Assembly: GCA_035528235.1 (NCBI GenBank)
Contig: DATKZB010000113.1
Location: 1 to 21,381, forward strand
Direction of reading: 5' to 3'
DNA: 21,381 bases
Source of the DNA: DATKZB01 sp035528235
GTDB lineage: Bacteria; Planctomycetota; Phycisphaerae; FEN-1346
Under the pieces are notes generated by a model. That model saw nothing but the letters and a program-made list of their open reading frames with translations. It did not search any database and was not told the DNA's origin. Made by a program: the position numbers and the translations under genes. Shown one piece after another: positions 1 through 6,404 of this stretch (its first letter is position 1; every line of letters begins with the position of its first letter).

Positions 1-166
1 CGTCAATAAACTCGTGGCCGAGGCGTGCGTCGAGGGCGACCGCGAGAAGGCCATGCACGCCCTGCTGCTCGACCCGCTGACCGCCGCCGTCTGCTCGCCG
101 GCCGAGATCAAGGAGATGTTCGACCGCATGTTCAAGGCCGAACGGCGCTACCTTAAGGGGTTCTGA
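1..166 (+). CDS. GH4 family glycosidase (alpha-galactosidase/6-phospho-glucosidase type), C-terminal end
   Basis: Only the last 54 residues are in the window; the gene starts upstream. The frame begins at base 2 and ends with TGA at 164-166. The segment VEGDREKAMHALLLDPL followed by SPAEIKEMFDRMFKAERRYL matches the conserved C-terminal helix region of family GH4, which also has a stretch after 'A..GDr..A..AL..DPL'. GH4 enzymes are cytosolic, NAD- and metal-dependent glycosidases acting on alpha- or beta-glycosides; which sugar this one uses cannot be told from the tail. The next gene starts 38 bp downstream on the same strand, so the two may share a transcript. The family call rests on recognising the C-terminal pattern only, because the NAD-binding site is outside the window. 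Confidence 0.72.
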   Translation, partial: VNKLVAEACVEGDREKAMHALLLDPLTAAVCSPAEIKEMFDRMFKAERRYLKGF

Positions 167-204
167 GCCGGAGCCGAGTCGTGGTGCCGCAAAGGGGGGA
201 GACG

Positions 205-1056
205 ATGCCACGCGATGTCGAGGACGAACCGTTGCCGCCCGCATCGCCCGTCGGCGCGGACGCAAGGGGTCCGGACGAGCCGCCGGATGAGTCGCGGCCG
301 GACGTCTCCCTTCGCATCGCATCGCTCGTCGCGGCCGCCGTCATGACCGGCATCGGCATCTGGCTGCTCCAGGTTGCCTTCGGGTACAAGGGACCGGTGC
401 CCGTGGCCATCGCCCTGTTCGTGGTCGCGTGCCTTCCGTTCATCGCTGCCGTCGTGGCGGTCACGATGGCCATCGTGGGCGTGCCGTTGCGGATAAGGCG
501 CAGCGACAAGGACATCGAGGAAGAGGCCGCGCGGCTGGGCCTGCCGACCGAGCCGGCAGCCTACCAGGACGGCGGCGTGGGCGTGGCGGCCACAGCCCGC
601 ACCGTGACCGAGGCCGAGATGATTGCCGGACGCCTCAACGCCTCGGGCGTCCCCGCCTGGGTCGACCAGCCCCGCGCCTCGACGACCCTCTGGTACGCCC
701 CGCTGAGACGGGAGGGCGTGCTCGTGATGATTCCCCTGGGCCGCCTTGCCGACGCCCGCGCCGTCCTGGCCGAACGCGCCCCGCCGGATGAGCCGCTCGA
801 CGACGAGGCACAAGACGCAAGCGACGACGAATCCCGGGAGTCTGCCGCGCCGCCCGGGCGTCCGCTGGCAAAGCGGGTGGCGTCAGCGTTTCTTCTCGGC
901 GCGGGAATCGTGTGGTTCGCGGCAAGCCTGGGCATTATCCGAGAGGCCGCCGGGAGCGACCAAGCCATTCCGCCGATGGTGGCAGCGGCGGCGATAGGCC
1001 TGCTCGGTCTCGGCCTGGCCGTCGCAGGCGCTCTCGGCCTGCGGCGGAGGGCCTGA
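205..1056 (+). CDS. Four-helix membrane protein with central DUF2007-like domain
   Basis: This is a 283-residue protein. ATG 205 is preferred over the in-frame GTG at 181 because AGGGGGGAG (193-201) sits just upstream of it. Hydrophobic segments lie at about residues 36-59, 65-92, 225-246 and 255-279. Between them is a soluble domain (about 126-190) containing ARTVTEAEMIAGRLNASGVP and a later VLVMIPLGRLADARAVLAE. That pattern resembles DUF2007 ('putative signal transducing protein'), in which an element senses or binds an unknown partner. The N-terminal 35 residues and residues 192-222 are acidic, Pro-rich linkers. No enzymatic motif is visible, so the function is unknown. It converges on the damaged esterase gene with only 17 bp between the stop codons. 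Confidence 0.75.
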   Translation: MPRDVEDEPLPPASPVGADARGPDEPPDESRPDVSLRIASLVAAAVMTGIGIWLLQVAFGYKGPVPVAIALFVVACLPFIAAVVAVTMAIVGVPLRIRRSDKDIEEEAARLGLPTEPAAYQDGGVGVAATARTVTEAEMIAGRLNASGVPAWVDQPRASTTLWYAPLRREGVLVMIPLGRLADARAVLAERAPPDEPLDDEAQDASDDESRESAAPPGRPLAKRVASAFLLGAGIVWFAASLGIIREAAGSDQAIPPMVAAAAIGLLGLGLAVAGALGLRRRA

Positions 1057-1073
1057 GCGACCCGCGGGGCCGC

Positions 1074-2240
1074 TTACTTCGCGGCCGCCTTGGCCTCTTC
1101 CAGCACCTTGGCCACCGCCTCACTGCCGACGGGCGCATCAGCCGGGCGGGGGTGCTCGTCGGTCCAGACCTTCAGGTGGGCGGCATCGAGGACGGTGTCC
1201 GCCTCGTCCACGCCGCCGCCGGGCAACTCCACCTTCTTGAGGTCCAACCCGAGGTGCCGCGCGAGGAACTTGTACACCGGCAGCCGCTTCGGGTACTCGT
1301 AGCCGTGACCCTCGTCGGCCAGGTGGACGTTCTCGCACTTGTCGGTGGCACCGCAGAGGCGGTACACGTTCCAGATGTAGGGGAACTCGACGCCGGGGGT
1401 GTTCCTGGTCCAGTCGCCGCCGCACGAGACCAGGAGCAGCGGCCGCGGCGCGGCCATGGCGGCGATCTCGCAGTTGTTCGTGTCGTGGGTGGCGCTCTTG
1501 TGAATCGCGAGGCCGCTCTCGCACTAGCACCCGCCGAAGAAGTGAGCGCTCACCATGACGACCGGCGCGGCAACCTTCACGCGGTCGTCGAGGGCCGCGA
1601 GGAGAAACGTCTGCGTCCCGCCGCCCGATTCGCCCGTGCACGCGATTCGCTTGGGGTCGATGCCCTCCTGCGACAACAGAAAATCCAGTGCCCGCATGCT
1701 CGAGTAGTGCTGGAGCGTCATCACGTTCGGATCGTCGTGCTTGACCTGGGTCGACTCGCTCCATCCGCACATGTCCCACGCAAAGACCACCGCGCCCATC
1801 CGGGCGAGCGTCGCGCAGCGGGTCTGCGTGTACGGTTCCAGGCGGCCGTGCTGGGAGTGCCCGTGCGGGCACAGGACGCCGGCCATGGGCGGCTTGGCCT
1901 CGGCCGGCCGGTACAGGTTGCCCGTGACGTAGAACCCCGGCAGGGCCTCGATGGCGACGTTCTCGACCGTGTAACCGCGCTGCTCTTTGCGGTCGCGAAT
2001 GACGGGGTTCAAGGGACACTTCTTCGGCAGGGGCGCCAGGCGGATCTCGCGCAGGATGCCCTCGCGGATGCCGGCGGCGCGGGCCTCCCACTCCTGGCGG
2101 GTCTGGTAGGTCTTGGCAAAGGCGGCGAGTTGCTCGCGGCCCTGGTCCTCGGTCTGACGGGGTTCACTAAAGAGCGCTCCGGCCATGGCCACGGATCCTC
2201 CGAAAGCAAGCACCAGGACGCACGCCTGCAAGGCTTTCAT
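1074..2240 (-). pseudogene. Secreted alpha/beta hydrolase (acetyl-xylan-esterase/Abhydrolase_7-like) interrupted by in-frame TAG
   Basis: Read through, this is a 388-codon gene of the alpha/beta-hydrolase type common in planctomycetes. Residues 1-21 form a signal peptide. HGHSQHG (127-133) is the oxyanion-hole region. GESGGG (203-208) holds the nucleophile Ser205, GGDW gives Asp276 and EGHGYE gives His312, so the catalytic triad is complete. Codon 239 is TAG (1524-1526 on the plus strand), between GGC-TGC and TGC-GAG. The frame continues in register through the Asp and His to a TAA at 1074-1076. A product stopping at TAG would have only the Ser. AGGGGG lies 7-8 bases before ATG 2240. It follows the FMN-reductase stub by 43 bp and probably shares its promoter. 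Known relatives cleave acyl groups from plant polysaccharides; the substrate here is unknown. It could be an early pseudogene, a readthrough gene or an assembly error. Confidence 0.8.
1524..1526 (-). other. In-frame amber codon inside the esterase gene
   Basis: The minus strand reads GGC TGC TAG TGC GAG. Upstream residues SAHFFGGC and downstream residues CESGLAIHKS are continuous parts of the same conserved hydrolase motif, so the TAG replaces or inserts exactly one residue and no base is gained or lost. Confidence 0.88.
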
Positions 2241-2283
2241 GCCGATGCCCCCTGTCGTTGTGGACGGCGCGGCAACCGATGGC

Positions 2284-2412
2284 TCAGCCGCCGGCGAGCC
2301 CGCGTCCGAGTTCGACCGCCTCGTCCATCACTTTCTGGTTGGCCGCGAGGGCCGCCGTGTTGCCGTTCTTGCGGGGGCTGCCCAACAGGATGACCACCTT
2401 CTTGCCTGCCAT
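2284..2412 (-). pseudogene. NADPH-dependent FMN reductase/flavodoxin-fold gene reduced to its N- and C-terminal ends
   Basis: This open frame encodes 42 residues from ATG 2412 to TGA 2284-2286. Residues 1-23 (with GSPRKNGNT at 11-19) are the first beta strand and FMN phosphate-binding loop of the NADPH-dependent FMN reductase family. Residues 24-40 (ANQKVMDEAVELGRGLA) look like that family's last helix. Such proteins are normally roughly 180-200 residues, so the flavin-binding centre is missing while the frame stays open: an internal in-frame deletion. GGGAGG lies 7 bases before the ATG and a promoter (TTGACG, 17 bp, TAGGGT) is intact at 2448-2476, so the stub is probably still expressed and leads into the esterase. 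It could have been kept as a short leader peptide; no flavin enzyme activity is possible. Confidence 0.72.
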
Positions 2413-2447
2413 CCGATATCCTCCCTTGCTGGCTCTCGCCGCCGATT

Positions 2448-2476
2448 ACCCTACTGCCGCGCGGGGCCGGCGTCAA
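2448..2476 (-). promoter_or_regulatory. Sigma70-like promoter for the FMN-reductase stub and esterase
   Basis: On the minus strand, TTGACG (2476-2471) and TAGGGT (2453-2448) are separated by 17 bp. Transcription would start about 25-30 bases before the GGGAGG ribosome site of the stub at 2412. Confidence 0.5.
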
Positions 2477-2574
2477 ACGTTCCGCCGCCGGAGCCGCGAG
2501 CGTTTCTCCGCCCCCTCCGCCGGCCGGCCACGTTTAAGGGGGAACACGGACCCGAGAAAGGCAGGTGCGGCACG

Positions 2575-2655
2575 ATGAACGCAAACCCCATCCGACGGCT
2601 TCTTGTCATGGCGGCGGTCCTCCTTCTGGCCGCAACGCTCTCGCCGGCCCCGTGA
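2575..2655 (+). pseudogene. Signal-peptide stub, 26 codons
   Basis: ATG 2575 lies behind a weak AAAGGCAGG (2557-2565) and opens a frame MNANPIRRLLVMAAVLLLAA followed by TLSPAP and TGA at 2653-2655. The first two thirds are a textbook signal peptide (Arg-Arg, hydrophobic core, small residues), but the frame ends where a mature protein should begin. No continuation is visible in other frames. It may be the 5' remnant of a secreted protein or a chance ORF. It lies amid other gene fragments, which favours a remnant. Confidence 0.4.
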
Positions 2656-2708
2656 CCGGACCCGACGCCGCATCGCCACGAAACCCCGCCAGGAATGTGC
2701 AAGAAACC

Positions 2709-2737
2709 TTGCCCGCGCCGCGTCCCCAGCCTAGTAT
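2709..2737 (+). promoter_or_regulatory. Candidate promoter for the AsmA-like remnant
   Basis: TTGCCC (2709-2714) and TAGTAT (2732-2737) are separated by 17 bp. GGAGG follows at 2757-2761, but no ATG, GTG or TTG in the right frame lies just beyond it. A hairpin repeat (2777-2802) sits where the coding start should be. Confidence 0.4.
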
Positions 2738-2776
2738 GGGGGGAGTGGTCCTGGGTGGAGGAACATACCGCGCCCG

Positions 2777-2802
2777 CGCGGTGGCCTTCCCAGGCCACCG
2801 CG
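2777..2802. repeat. Hairpin repeat, GGYGGCCT-tccc-AGGCCRCC family, copy 1
   Basis: Perfect 11-bp arms CGCGGTGGCCT (2777-2787) and AGGCCACCGCG (2792-2802) flank a TCCC loop. Related copies are at 5021-5048, 17952-17979 and 21352-21378. This one lies between the ribosome site and the surviving coding part of the AsmA-like remnant. Confidence 0.8.
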
Positions 2803-2821
2803 AGTTGGCGCAGGGCAACCT

Positions 2822-3154
2822 GTCGCGGCAGCCGGATGGTTTTACATCGACTCGCTCGCCAAGACGGCCATCGAGACCGGCGCCACCTACGCCCTGGGCG
2901 TCCGGACGACCGTCGACTCGGTCAGCCTGAGCCTGCTGCGCGGCACCGTCCGCATCGACGGCCTGACCGTGGCCAACCCCGAGGGCTACAAGACGCCGCA
3001 CCTCGTCAACCAGGTCGGCAAGGGCGCGGGCAAACTGCTCGATGGTATCTTCAAGAAGCCCGGCGCGGAAGACGCCGCGGGCGATGAGGCCAAGAAACCC
3101 AACCTCGGCGACGCGCTCAAGGGACTCTTCAAGAAGAAAGACGAGGCGAAGTAG
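2822..3154 (+). pseudogene. AsmA-like/DUF748-type envelope protein remnant: start lost, centre deleted
   Basis: From about 2822 the frame reads VAAAGWFYIDSLAKTAIE, then YALGVRTTVDSVSLSLLRG and IDGLTVANPEGYKTPH, and stays open to TAG at 3152-3154. This is the typical end of the N-terminal membrane anchor plus the first repeat of the small AsmA-like proteins of planctomycetes. After PEGYKTPH the sequence goes straight to VNQVGKGAGKLLDG and a Lys-rich tail ending in ALKGLFKKKDEAK, which resembles the extreme C-terminus of the same family. The central beta-rich domain is missing without loss of frame. No start codon exists in frame before the GTG at 2969, although the frame is open back to 2735 and GGAGG occurs at 2757-2761. 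A hairpin repeat occupies the place of the N-terminus. Function, if any, is lost. Confidence 0.6.
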
Positions 3155-3230
3155 CGGGCCGTGCGACGTTCACTCGCGCCGAAGCGTCAGCCGCCCGCCT
3201 CGGCCGGGCCCGCCAGCGCGCCAAGTTAGC

Positions 3231-3248
3231 CGCCCGGCTTGCCGGGCG
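3231..3248. terminator. Hairpin between convergent genes
   Basis: Arms CGCCCGGC (3231-3238) and GCCGGGCG (3241-3248) flank a TT loop, just beyond the stop of the ADP-ribosylglycohydrolase gene and 76 bp after the AsmA-like remnant. There is no long T-run, so termination is inferred from position and stem strength only. Confidence 0.45.
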
Positions 3249-3250
3249 CG

Positions 3251-4693
3251 TTATTTGTCGCATATGCACGCCTCGACGCGGGCCTGACACGTCGGGCACT
3301 TCGCCACGTTGTCGCCCGCCGGGAACCCCTTGGCCTCGCGCGGCCCAAGCACCGTGAACGGGACCGACCGGCCCCCGTCCAGCGTCACCGCGACGCGGTT
3401 GCGGTCGGCCACGGGCCCGCCGCTCGCCAGGAGGAACCGGGCGGGCCCCCGGCGCTCGGCCGTCCAGCCCTTGGGCACGGTCAGGTCCACGTGCTCCGGG
3501 GCGCCGTCGACCGTCACGTAAACCTCTTTGCCGATGCCGGGCCTGAGGACCGGCTCGCCGCCGTAATGCAGGGCGACCTCCCTGCCGTCGACGACCTCGA
3601 CGCCCATGTGGATGTCCTGTGCCCGCGCCGCCACGGCCAGGTCGCTGCGGAACAGGCGCGTCAGCAGGTCGTCGGGCAGCGCGGTCTTCGAGCCGAATGC
3701 GACGTCGCTCTTGGCCGCGGCCGCCTGCTCGGCCAGGGCGACGGTGCGGTCGGCCAGGTCGTCGATGTCGGTCGGCGGCTGGAACCCGCGCGTGAAGGCG
3801 TGCAGCGTGATGTGGGTGCCGACGGGCTCGCGCCACTTCTTCGGTATGACCGCCGTCCCGCCCAGGATGCCCAGCAGCGACCCCAGCGTGGCCCCCGTGC
3901 AGTCGGTGTCGTAGCCGCAGTTGACCGCCTTGCACAGGCGATCGCCGAAGTCCCGGCCGTACAGCCACCCGAGGATGGTGAATCCGTGGTTCGGCACGGC
4001 GTTGCAGGGCTGGATGTGGCCGAAGCGGCTCTCGATGCGGTCGCGCGCGTAGCCCCACGCCAGGCCGTTCTGCCAGCACTAGACGGCCTCGCGGATGCTG
4101 CGGGCCACGTGGCTCGCGAGGGGGATCATCGCCAGGCCCACGTGGATAAGCGTCAGGGGGTCGGACTCGACGAAGGCGGCGGCCTCGACGGCGGCCCAGA
4201 ACATCTCGCCGCAGGTGCCCTCGCCGCCGGCGTGGTCGAGGGCCGAGTCTTTCCACGCCATCCGGGCCGCGGCCTGCGGGTCGCCCGCATGCAGGACGGC
4301 CCATATCTCGCTGCGAATGGGCGAGCCCATCTCGTCGACGAAGTAGTTCTCGAAACACCCGGCCACCGGCGGACGCAGGCCGCGCGCGTAGTTCCGCATG
4401 AAGAACCCATACTCGTTCCACGGGTAACTGGCGGCGTAGCGGCTCCAGTGCTCGGCCAGGTCCGCCACCGACGGGTCGATGCCGACGTCCTCGATGCACT
4501 TCAGCCAGACCAGTTGCAGGTCGAGGTCGTCGTTGGCGGCGGCCTGCGTCGGGACGGGGTCATAGAAGGTCAGGGCGTGGGTATGGCGGCGGCACTCGTG
4601 CGGCGCGCCCAGCGTGCCGCCGATGTTCTTGCCGAGCCAGCAGGCGAAGACCTTGTCGCGGAACGTCTTGCGGTCCAGAACGATCGGTGCCAC
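3251..4693 (-). pseudogene. ADP-ribosylglycohydrolase (DraG/ARH family) interrupted by in-frame TAG
   Basis: This is a 480-codon reading frame. The GTG start at 4693 is chosen because GGAAAGGAG lies 7 bases upstream. GKNIGGTLGAP (21-31) and NDDLDLQ (54-60), plus CGYDTDCTGAT around residues 259-269, are the metal-binding signatures of the ADP-ribosylglycohydrolase fold, which uses two Mg ions to hydrolyse ADP-ribosyl or related glycosidic bonds. A beta-rich domain (about 370-460) follows, then a Cys-rich tail CPTCQARVEACICDK. Codon 205 is TAG (4079-4081), reading GCC GTC TAG TGC TGG. The frame continues without shift into CWQNGLAWGYARDRI and the second metal motif. Stopping at TAG would remove that motif. 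There is no signal peptide, so it is cytosolic. The gene has its own promoter. Early pseudogene, readthrough and assembly error all remain possible. Confidence 0.82.
4079..4081 (-). other. In-frame amber codon inside the ADP-ribosylglycohydrolase gene
   Basis: The minus strand reads GTC TAG TGC TGG. As in the esterase, the base before is C, the next codon is TGC, and the frame is intact on both sides. Confidence 0.88.
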
Positions 4694-4728
4694 GGTCGAC
4701 TCCTTTCCAAGAAGGCTGCGAGGGCGAG

Positions 4729-4757
4729 ATTCTACCGGAATCGGCCGGCGGCCACAA
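4729..4757 (-). promoter_or_regulatory. Candidate promoter of the ADP-ribosylglycohydrolase gene
   Basis: On the minus strand, TTGTGG (4757-4752) and TAGAAT (4734-4729) are 17 bp apart, with the GTG start 36 bases further on. Confidence 0.5.
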
Positions 4758-4804
4758 CGCGAACCCGGCCCGCGCGGAGGAGGTACGCCAGTATTTTCCG
4801 GCGT

Positions 4805-5001
4805 GGGTGGCATGCCCAGGCCGCCGTTGCCTGGGCATGTTCGCTGCCCCACGTGCGACATGCCCACGCCAGCAGCCAACATTTTGCATCAAGCCTGTAG
4901 CGCGGGGGTTTATCCCCCGCGGCCGTGGGGTTCAGGACATGTGGCGCGGGGGGTAAACCCCCGCGCTACAAGCGATGCTCTGACGGCCGCTTGTGATTCA
5001 C
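4805..5001. repeat. Palindromic composite element, diverged copy A
   Basis: The core (4896-4970) starts TGTAGCGCGGGGGTTTA and ends TAAACCCCCGCGCTACA, a 17-bp inverted repeat. The core and its flanks (ATTTTGCATC at 4881-4890, the 23 bases at 4805-4827 beginning GGGTGGCATGCCCAGG, and TGTGATTCACG near 4992-5002) match the reverse complement of the element at 19251-19486. The outermost 14-bp arms found there are not seen here, and about 45 extra bases lie between the GGCATGCC block and the core. Confidence 0.75.
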
Positions 5002-5020
5002 GGGACGGCCCGGCGCCAAG

Positions 5021-5048
5021 GCGCGGTGGCCTAGGAAGGCCACCGCGC
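5021..5048. repeat. Hairpin repeat, GGYGGCCT family, copy 2
   Basis: Perfect 12-bp arms GCGCGGTGGCCT (5021-5032) and AGGCCACCGCGC (5037-5048) flank an AGGA loop. The loop is close to the reverse complement of the TCCC loop in the other copies, so this copy is inverted. Confidence 0.8.
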
Positions 5049-5299
5049 GGGCTTCCCAAGGGGCCCGTGAGGGGCGGTTTCAGGCGGCTGGTTTTCCGCG
5101 CGTTTTGCGGGACCGGCGCGCACGAATCCGCGCGGCGACACGCGCGGTCCGTACCGCCCTCCGGCCGCCGCCGGCCGCGGCAGGCGAAGCGCACAAAATC
5201 GGCGTTCCCGATAGCGCCAGGGCCGCTTTTCGGGCCCGCCGCCGCAGTTCAAACCACCGGCCGCTCGGGCGATGCGGCGCGGCGCAACCGCCCCGCGAT

Positions 5300-5327
5300 T
5301 TGACCCCGACCTGTCTATCCATAGGGT
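5300..5327 (+). promoter_or_regulatory. Candidate promoter of the PEP-CTERM gene
   Basis: TTGACC (5300-5305), a 16-bp spacer and TAGGGT (5322-5327). The same -10 variant occurs in the promoter at 2448-2476. The leader to the GTG start would be about 95 bases. Confidence 0.4.
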
Positions 5328-5428
5328 ATCGGTGGTCACGCAAGGCACGCCACGAGGCGGCCTTTCCCCTGCGACGCCAAACGTTCCCACGGACCAGAGG
5401 CAAGAGCGGTACGGCCAAGGAGGGCTAC

Positions 5429-6295
5429 GTGCGCAAGAAACTGTTCCTGGCGGCCATGGTGAACCTGTTCCTCGTCGGCGCGGCTCTGGGCGGGATCGTG
5501 GACGGGGTCGGGAACGCCACCGGCTGGGGCCTCACGCCCTTCAGCCGGCCCAACCAGATGGACACGTTCGACGGCACCCTCTGGATGACCATCTCGAACG
5601 ACTACTCGCCCATCCAGTACCCCGGCGGCGTCGGCCACGTGCCCAGTCCGGGGGGCAGCGCCGGCGAGGGGTTCGACCTGGAGGAGATGTACGTCCGCAT
5701 CGGGCAGGGACAGGCGCAGGTGCTCCTGGTGGCCAGCAGCGGCCCGTCGGTCGAGGCCGTGGGCAGCACGTGGTACCTGGGCGACCTGATGATCGAGGCC
5801 GGCGGCCAGCGGTTCGCCATCGTCACGCAAAGCGGCAGCCAGGGCCTGGCGGCCGGGGCCATCTACCGCATCGACGGCCAGGCCGACGTCGTGTCGCTCC
5901 AGAACCAGCCGCGCAGTTACTACGGCAGCACGGCGGTCGTCCCCAACGACTACGGGCCCGACGCCACGGTGCCCGAGATCGCGGGGCCCTGGGCCGTCAG
6001 CGGCGCGATCGATGCCAGCCAACTCATCGGCACGGCCGGCATCGATACGGATTCGTTCAGTTATGGCGGCGACGAGAACGACACCTTCTTCATCCAATAC
6101 ACGTTCGACACGAGCGTTCTGGGCCTGGAGAGCCCGACGGAACTCTTGACCAAGATTACGTGGGGCTGCGGCAACGACGTCATTCGAGTCAAGGGCGTCG
6201 ATTCGCCGTACGTCCCGGAACCTGCCACAATCGGCATGCTGCTCATCGGATCGGTCCTGACGATGCTCGCCAGGCGTCGGGGACCGAAGGTGTAG
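5429..6295 (+). CDS. PEP-CTERM sorting-domain surface protein
   Basis: This is a 288-residue protein starting at GTG 5429, placed 6 bases after AAGGAGGGC. Residues 1-21 are a signal peptide (RKKLFLAAMVNLFLVGAALG). The C-terminus has the PEP-CTERM layout: VPEPATIGMLL, a hydrophobic helix, then ARRRGPKV. In known systems this tail is recognised by an exosortase, the protein is cut, and the body is released or anchored outside the cell in exopolysaccharide. The mature part (22-260) is Gly/Ser/Asp-rich and acidic, with no enzymatic motif I recognise; it looks like a beta-rich extracellular domain. No exosortase is in the window. A bidirectional hairpin follows the gene. Confidence 0.88.
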   Translation: MRKKLFLAAMVNLFLVGAALGGIVDGVGNATGWGLTPFSRPNQMDTFDGTLWMTISNDYSPIQYPGGVGHVPSPGGSAGEGFDLEEMYVRIGQGQAQVLLVASSGPSVEAVGSTWYLGDLMIEAGGQRFAIVTQSGSQGLAAGAIYRIDGQADVVSLQNQPRSYYGSTAVVPNDYGPDATVPEIAGPWAVSGAIDASQLIGTAGIDTDSFSYGGDENDTFFIQYTFDTSVLGLESPTELLTKITWGCGNDVIRVKGVDSPYVPEPATIGMLLIGSVLTMLARRRGPKV

Positions 6296-6370
6296 CAGAG
6301 CAACCCACAGCGCTGGTGCCGTCGCCGACACCTCATGGGGGATGCCGGCGCGGCGGCCGAGACCAGACGG

Positions 6371-6402
6371 CGGGGCGCACCCGAGGGGTGGCGCCCCGTC
6401 GT
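6371..6402. terminator. Bidirectional terminator-like hairpin
   Basis: Arms CGGGGCGC (6371-6378) and GCGCCCCG (6391-6398) flank a 12-base loop. TCGTGTTTA follows on the plus strand. It lies between the convergent PEP-CTERM and GH42-like genes. Confidence 0.6.
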
Positions 6403-6404
6403 GT

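Larger units (their letters stand above)
4694..5428. other. Gene-free intergenic region with repeats
   Basis: No convincing coding frame is present on either strand. The region holds the promoter of the minus-strand gene, a diverged copy of the nested palindromic element (4805 to about 5001), a GGYGGCCT hairpin (5021-5048) and GC-rich sequence of unknown role up to the PEP-CTERM promoter. Confidence 0.6.

Noticed and set aside
912..2393. Long plus-strand open frame opposite the esterase
   Set aside because: It is antisense to a recognisable hydrolase and its protein has only GC-driven low-complexity composition with no motif.
1524..4081. Pyrrolysine coding as the explanation of the two TAG codons
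   Set aside because: Several intact genes here end in TAG (for example at 9715, 11492, 15093, 17924 and 20708), and neither protein is a methylamine methyltransferase; no pyl genes are visible.
3239..4900. 553-codon plus-strand open frame opposite the ADP-ribosylglycohydrolase
   Set aside because: Same reason: the opposite strand has conserved motifs, a ribosome site and a promoter; this frame has none.
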